In this document: in pieces, positions 5,694 to 9,109 of the stretch
Position numbering within the stretch: the stretch's first letter is position 1
Layout of the letters: each line of letters opens with the position of its first letter
Assembly (NCBI GenBank): GCA_031263335.1
Contig: JAISGB010000079.1
Span: 1-9,109 of the forward strand
Length of the DNA stretch: 9,109 nucleotides
Reading direction: 5' to 3'
Source of the DNA: Eubacteriales Family XIII. Incertae Sedis bacterium
GTDB taxonomy: Bacteria > Bacillota > Clostridia > Peptostreptococcales > Anaerovoracaceae
Program-made: the position numbers and the translations under genes
The notes under the pieces: model-generated
Seen by the model: the letters and a program-made list of their open reading frames with translations, nothing else
Told to the model about the DNA's origin: nothing
Databases searched by the model: none

Positions 5694-5718
5694 CTCAATA
5701 GGCATGAATGCCTGTCAA
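5689..5718 (-). promoter_or_regulatory. Possible minus-strand promoter opposing the liv promoter
   Basis: On the minus strand a perfect TTGACA (5718-5713) is followed after 18 bases by GATTAT (5694-5689; 4/6 match). It overlaps the liv -10 box and would read toward the metallopeptidase gene. The weak -10 makes it tentative. Confidence 0.3.
5700..5713. promoter_or_regulatory. Operator-like palindrome at the liv transcription start
   Basis: AGGCAT-GA-ATGCCT has perfect 6-bp arms. It begins seven bases after the liv -10 box and lies between the -35 and -10 of the possible opposing promoter. A regulator bound here would block both. No regulator gene is present in the window. Confidence 0.4.
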
Positions 5719-5804
5719 GAGGAAGCCGGGCATCCCGGAAGTTCTTGGAAGAAACGGACGGAGGAACGATCCTATCGCTGTTTCCGGATGATTGGGAGGA
5801 AATC

Positions 5805-7049
5805 ATGAACATGAAGACGAAGAAAAAAAGATGGATCATTGCGCTTTGTACTGCCGTTGTCCTGCTGTTTGCGGCCTGCGGCGGGGGCGGAGGCGGAGGC
5901 GGAGAGGCTTCCGACACAGGCTCGGATGAGAACGCCGCGTCCGGTGATTTGAGCGGAGAAACGATCAAGATCGCCGCGATGATGCCCATGACGGGAACAG
6001 GCGCGGCGGACGGGGAGATGATGGCGAACGCGATTGAGTTGGCGGTTGACGAACAGAATGAGGCGGGCGGGATCCTCGGCGCGAAAATCGAACTGAAGAT
6101 AGAGGATGGCGGCTCCACGCAGGATTCCGGGATGAATATCGCGCAGAAGATCTTCATGGACGACAGCTACGATATGATTCTCGGCCCTCACTTTTCCGTC
6201 CAGATGCTCGCGATCGCAAGCATTATCGATGAAAATCAACGTTTGCAGATCTCGGGCGCGACGAGCGTCGCGGTTGCCGAGGCCGTGACCAATCCGTATA
6301 TGCTTCAGAACCGCGTCATCGACAGATATACGGCTGCGGCCGCGGCAAAATTCATTTCGGAAGATCTCGGTTGCAAAAAGATCGGCATCCTGGCCGCGAA
6401 CGACGACTTTGGGCAGACAGCGGTCGATCGCATCACGGGATATCTCGACGACCACAATGTGGAATACATTGTGCAGACCTGCGGCGTGGACGACAAAGAC
6501 TTTACAAGCCAACTCATGACGATCAAAAACGAAAACTGCGACGCCCTGTTGCTCTGGACGCTCTCGGATCCCTATGTCGCCTGTTCGCGCCAGGTCTATG
6601 AACTCGGCATGAACGAGAGTATGGCCTGTTACGCTTCGGGCGGGCCGACTTCCCCCGACATGCGCGCCCGCATGGAGCCGGAATGGTATGACGGTTGGTA
6701 TTCCACCTGTGAATACAACAACGACAGTTCGGATGAATCGGTCCTGGCATTTAAGGAGAGCTATTCCGAAAAATACGGTATCGAGCCGAACTTCTTGGCC
6801 GCCGGCTATTACGCCGGTCTGCAATACTATTTTGCCGCAATCGAACAAGCCGGCAGCAAGGACAAGGATGATGTGACGGTCGCGATGGGAGAATTGCAAG
6901 GATTTCAGACATTAAACGGCATCTACAACAAGCCGACCGATACGTCGGACAAATTCATCAACAAATCCATGCAGATCATTCAATTGGACGAAAACGGCAC
7001 ATTGCACACGCAAGCGACGTTGGACTTTACCGACGAGGGCACAGAGTAG
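5805..7049 (+). CDS. livK: Branched-chain amino-acid-type ABC transporter substrate-binding lipoprotein
   Basis: It is the extracellular binding component of a Liv-type (HAAT) importer and hands its ligand to LivH/LivM. Of the 414 residues, 1-24 form a lipoprotein signal peptide (KTKKKRW, a hydrophobic core, lipobox LFAAC). Cys25 is the lipidation site, followed by eight glycines and an acidic linker to about residue 50. The remainder is the type I periplasmic-binding fold: IKIAAMMPMTGTGAADGE (about 54-71), the A-N-A-x-E-L-A helix (74-80), KIELKIEDGGS (94-104), MILGPHFS (124-131) and KKIGILAANDDFGQ (191-204). The ATG at 5805 follows GGAGG (5795-5799) by five bases and puts the signal peptide at the N terminus; a TTG start 20 codons earlier would not. 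The ligand may be leucine/isoleucine/valine, another amino acid or a related small molecule; the sequence does not decide this. Confidence 0.92.
   Translation: MNMKTKKKRWIIALCTAVVLLFAACGGGGGGGGEASDTGSDENAASGDLSGETIKIAAMMPMTGTGAADGEMMANAIELAVDEQNEAGGILGAKIELKIEDGGSTQDSGMNIAQKIFMDDSYDMILGPHFSVQMLAIASIIDENQRLQISGATSVAVAEAVTNPYMLQNRVIDRYTAAAAAKFISEDLGCKKIGILAANDDFGQTAVDRITGYLDDHNVEYIVQTCGVDDKDFTSQLMTIKNENCDALLLWTLSDPYVACSRQVYELGMNESMACYASGGPTSPDMRARMEPEWYDGWYSTCEYNNDSSDESVLAFKESYSEKYGIEPNFLAAGYYAGLQYYFAAIEQAGSKDKDDVTVAMGELQGFQTLNGIYNKPTDTSDKFINKSMQIIQLDENGTLHTQATLDFTDEGTE
5880..5903 (+). repeat. Glycine-codon tract with three GGCGGA units
   Basis: The eight glycine codons directly after the lipobox cysteine include an exact triple of the hexamer GGCGGA (5886-5903). 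The hexamer keeps the frame, so slippage would only change linker length. Confidence 0.6.
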
Positions 7050-7068
7050 CGGCGCCGCCGGAAACCAT

Positions 7069-7115
7069 ATGGTTGCGCGTCGCCGTCCGGCGATGCGCAA
7101 CCATGCTTTTGTTTT
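7069..7115 (+). terminator. Strong hairpin with T-rich tail between livK and livH
   Basis: ATGGTTGCGC (7069-7078) pairs perfectly with GCGCAACCAT (7095-7104), and GTCGCC/GGCGAT continues the stem inward with one G-T pair. This gives about 16 bp closed by a four-base loop GTCC. GCTTTTGTTTT follows (7105-7115), so it resembles an intrinsic terminator. Because livH, livM and livG clearly continue the operon, it is probably a partial terminator and mRNA-stabilising element that raises binding-protein output over the membrane components. Confidence 0.7.
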
Positions 7116-7138
7116 GCCAAATAACGGAGAAAACAGAC

Positions 7139-8053
7139 ATGGAAACATTCCTTCAACTGCTTGTCAGCGGCGTCGCAATGGGATTCATCTATGGTCTTGT
7201 CGCCCTGGGACTTACATTGATTTGGAATACGACCGCCATGATCACGTTTGCGCACGACAAGGTCATTATGCTCAGCGCATATATGTTTGGCCTGACATTT
7301 ATGGCCGTAACCGGCGTCGTCGCGTCCACCGTCGCGACGGTTGTTATCATCGGCGTGTTTGGGATCCTGATCGGAACGATCATTTTCATTCCGCTCAGGC
7401 ATAAGGAACATATGACGTCAATCATGGCGACCATCATGCTCGCAAAAGTGATCGGTGAAATTGTTCGGTTGCATTACGGGGCGACCGCGTTGCCGTTGCC
7501 GGGTTTTCTCAGAGGCCAAATCCATATCGGCCCGGCCACAACGGCAAGCGTCTATGTGTATATCATCGTCGTGGGCATTCTGTTGGCTGTCGGCGTACAG
7601 GTGTTTATCAGCTTCACAAAAGCGGGGAAAGCCATGACCTGCGTATCCGTAAACACGACGGCTGCCGCGCTGATGGGGATCAACGTAAAGAAATATATGC
7701 GCATCGCAAGCGCGATCAGCTTTATACTCGGCGCCGTGATCGGCATCCTGCTCATTCCTCTCTTCGATCTCTCGTTGAACATGGCGACCATGATCGGCCT
7801 GAAGGGGTTCGCCGCCGCCGTCGTGGGCGGTTTCGGCAGTCTGCCCGGCTCATTGGCCGGGGGCGTTTTCATCGGAATCGTGGAGAACTTTGGCGCTTAC
7901 GCGCTGAATCCCGGATACAAGGACGCCATCGGATTCATTCTTTTGATTGTCTTTCTGATGATCAAGCCGGCCGGGCTGTCGGGGTTTTTCCGCAGGGACA
8001 CGGAGCGGGTGAAGCCCGATAAGGCAACGAGAAAGCGAGGCAAGGCGGCATGA
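7139..8053 (+). CDS. livH: Branched-chain amino-acid-type ABC transporter permease LivH
   Basis: It is one of the two membrane subunits of the importer. The 304-residue protein is strongly hydrophobic with about eight membrane segments from residue 5 to about 280. It opens in the family manner (LLVSGVAMGFIYGLVALGLTLIW). The cytoplasmic loop TKAGKAMTCVSVNTTAAALMGI (about 160-181) corresponds to the ATPase-contacting region. The conserved GLKGFAAAVVGGFGSLPGSLAGGVFIGIVEN segment follows at about 220-250. The tail after 283 is basic. The ATG at 7139 with GGAG at 7126-7129 is chosen; a TTG at 7073 in the same frame lies within the hairpin and would add a charged, unconserved N terminus. Its stop overlaps the livM start (ATGA). 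Confidence 0.92.
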   Translation: METFLQLLVSGVAMGFIYGLVALGLTLIWNTTAMITFAHDKVIMLSAYMFGLTFMAVTGVVASTVATVVIIGVFGILIGTIIFIPLRHKEHMTSIMATIMLAKVIGEIVRLHYGATALPLPGFLRGQIHIGPATTASVYVYIIVVGILLAVGVQVFISFTKAGKAMTCVSVNTTAAALMGINVKKYMRIASAISFILGAVIGILLIPLFDLSLNMATMIGLKGFAAAVVGGFGSLPGSLAGGVFIGIVENFGAYALNPGYKDAIGFILLIVFLMIKPAGLSGFFRRDTERVKPDKATRKRGKAA

Positions 8054-9060
8054 AAAGATTGATGACAATTGAAACCGGGAAGCGTTTCGGCCCACCGGCG
8101 ATCATCTGTATTGTTGCGCTGTTCATCCCCATGATACTGTCAAACGCTTACTATCTGCATTTGATCAACATGGCGCTCATCTATATGATCGCCGTCTATG
8201 GCCTGAATTTTATCTCGGGCATGGCGGGTCAGACAAATTTCGGGATGGCGGGCGTCTTTGGGCTTGGCGCCTATGCTTCGGCCATGTTTACCACAAAGCT
8301 CGGATTGCCGGCTTGGTTCGGTTTGGTTCCTGCGATCATTCTCGGTTTCGCGGTCGGAATCATCCTCGGCTATCCGTCCTTGCGCGTGAAGGGGCTTTTT
8401 TTGGCGTTGGTCACGTTGGCGTTTACCGAAGTGCTTCGCTATATTGAAAACAACTGGGCCTTTGTCGGCGGGGCTTTGGGCATTAAAAACGTCCCCAATT
8501 TTTTCGTATTCGGCGTCGAACTCAAGACTTCGGAGCAGTTTTATTATTTGATCTTGGCTGTGGTCGGGCTTATGTCGATCCTGACCTATCGAATCATCCA
8601 CTCAAAATGGGGCAGGGCCTTCCTTGCGGTCCGTGACAACAGCGACGCGGTGGAATCCTGCGGAATCAGCCTCGCGCAGGCGAAGATCACGGCGTTTACG
8701 CTCGCGTCCGTCTATGGCGCGATTGCGGGCGCGTTTTACGCCGGCTACAACAACTATGTGTCGGCTACGGCCTTCACGTTGGAGATGACGGTCTTGTTCG
8801 TCGTCATGATGATGTTCGGCGGATTGGCCAGCATGTACGGCGTCATCATCGGTACGATCATTATCACCCTGTTGCCGGAACTCTTGCGTTTTCTCGGAGA
8901 TTATTATCAACTTGTGTATGCATTGATCGTCATGCTCTTCGCGATATTCCTTCCAAACGGTATTTGGTCTGTCGTCAGAGGTCTGCAGGCGCGATCCGAC
9001 AAACAACGACGCAAGCGTCAAGACGCGGGTGAAATCGGCCGGCGATCGGCAGGAGGATGA
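8050..9060 (+). CDS. livM: Branched-chain amino-acid-type ABC transporter permease LivM
   Basis: It is the second membrane subunit and pairs with LivH. The 336 residues contain about eight membrane segments from residue 17 to about 300. The conserved GMAGQTNFGMAGVFGLGAYASA lies at 57-78, followed by YPSLRVKGLFLALVTLAFTEVLR (108-130). The ATPase-contact loop SKWGRAFLAVRDNSDAVESCGIS is at 185-207, and a late MMMFGGLASMYGVIIG segment at about 253-268. The C-terminal 28 residues are very basic and probably cytoplasmic. Its ATG shares four bases with the livH stop, which indicates translational coupling; GAGG at 8037-8040 serves as ribosome binding site. The only CTGCAG I saw in the window is at 8983-8988 within this gene. 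Confidence 0.92.
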   Translation: MKRLMTIETGKRFGPPAIICIVALFIPMILSNAYYLHLINMALIYMIAVYGLNFISGMAGQTNFGMAGVFGLGAYASAMFTTKLGLPAWFGLVPAIILGFAVGIILGYPSLRVKGLFLALVTLAFTEVLRYIENNWAFVGGALGIKNVPNFFVFGVELKTSEQFYYLILAVVGLMSILTYRIIHSKWGRAFLAVRDNSDAVESCGISLAQAKITAFTLASVYGAIAGAFYAGYNNYVSATAFTLEMTVLFVVMMMFGGLASMYGVIIGTIIITLLPELLRFLGDYYQLVYALIVMLFAIFLPNGIWSVVRGLQARSDKQRRKRQDAGEIGRRSAGG

Positions 9061-9067
9061 TACGGAT

Positions 9068-9109
9068 ATGGAAACCATTCTTGAATTACAGGGGCTGACA
9101 AAGCGATTC
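9068..9109 (+). CDS. livG: Start of the ABC transporter ATPase LivG (runs off the right edge)
   Basis: Only 14 codons are present, METILELQGLTKRF. This is the usual first strand of an ABC ATPase (LELQGLTKRF); the Walker motifs lie outside. AGGAGG (9051-9056) precedes the ATG by 11 bases, and the gene follows livM by 7 bases. Position after livM points to LivG, the first of the two ATPases expected in such operons; LivF is expected beyond it. Confidence 0.75.
   Translation, partial: METILELQGLTKRF

Larger units (their letters stand above)
5453..5804. other. 352-bp divergent intergenic region with several possible hairpins
   Basis: No credible gene is seen. The stretch contains these potential stems: CGCGCT-TTG-AGCGCG (5479-5493) in the metallopeptidase leader; AAAGCAA/TTGCTTT (5540-5546 with 5561-5567); GCCG-TTG-CGGC (5568-5578); TTGCG-GAAA-CGCAA with a GNRA loop (5587-5600); and AGCCGG/CCGGCT (5533-5538 with 5608-5613), which would enclose the inner ones. 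Further right are the liv promoter, a palindrome at 5700-5713 and the leader hairpin CCGGG-CAT-CCCGG (5726-5738). No T-box, M-box or other riboswitch consensus was recognised. Confidence 0.5.

Noticed and set aside
5745..5804. Upstream TTG start for livK
   Set aside because: It would put 20 acidic, unconserved residues in front of a classic lipoprotein signal peptide; the ATG at 5805 has an ideal ribosome binding site.
5521..5804. T-box or amino-acid riboswitch upstream of livK
   Set aside because: I looked for the conserved T-box antiterminator bulge (GGTGGNACC-type) and other riboswitch cores and found none.
5772..6899. Minus-strand open frame of 375 codons opposite livK
   Set aside because: Antisense shadow of a clear binding-protein gene; the composition is unlike a real protein and no domain is recognisable.
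7073..7138. Upstream TTG start for livH
   Set aside because: The codons coincide with the terminator-like hairpin and no ribosome binding site precedes them; the ATG at 7139 matches the usual family N terminus.
1..9109. CRISPR array, tRNA or rRNA gene, insertion sequence ends
   Set aside because: No regularly spaced repeats, no cloverleaf with CCA-type features, no rRNA-like segment and no transposase or terminal inverted repeats were seen; only the single 24-bp direct repeat pair stands out.

Overview
The window is bacterial chromosome, most likely from an anaerobic member of the Bacillota (Clostridia-like). This rests on strong GGAGG-type ribosome binding sites, a lipoprotein-type solute-binding protein, a stand-alone NAD(P)HX dehydratase of the YxkO type, and a short HEFTH metallopeptidase of a kind I associate with Firmicutes. 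The genus cannot be told from the sequence. Most genes look moderately GC-rich; the methyltransferase gene at the left looks more AT-rich by eye.

Layout. (1) Positions 1-1596, minus strand: a type II restriction-modification pair. A gamma-class N6-adenine DNA methyltransferase (M.PstI/M.BsuBI type) is followed by, and overlaps by 65 nt, the first 33 codons of a BsuBI/PstI-family endonuclease that runs off the left edge. (2) 1703-3959, plus strand: mgtE (Mg2+ channel/transporter) and nnrD (ADP-dependent NAD(P)HX dehydratase), apparently one operon. (3) 4078-5452, minus strand: a XerD-like tyrosine recombinase and, upstream of it, a small zincin-like metallopeptidase. The recombinase probably has its own promoter. 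Its last codons and stop lie in a 24-bp sequence that is repeated exactly 61 bp further on. (4) 5805 to the right edge, plus strand: a branched-chain amino-acid-type (Liv) ABC importer operon in the order binding lipoprotein, permease LivH, permease LivM and the start of ATPase LivG. A strong terminator-like hairpin lies between the binding-protein gene and livH.

How the genes work together: the Liv genes build one importer, and the hairpin probably allows more binding protein than membrane components to be made. The methyltransferase and nuclease form a host-protection module. mgtE and nnrD are housekeeping genes with no obvious functional link beyond co-transcription. No wholly new system was found. 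The most interesting points are the unusual overlap in the restriction-modification pair, the duplicated recombinase tail enclosing an inverted repeat, the Gln in place of a catalytic His in the recombinase, and the regulatory structure around the Liv genes.
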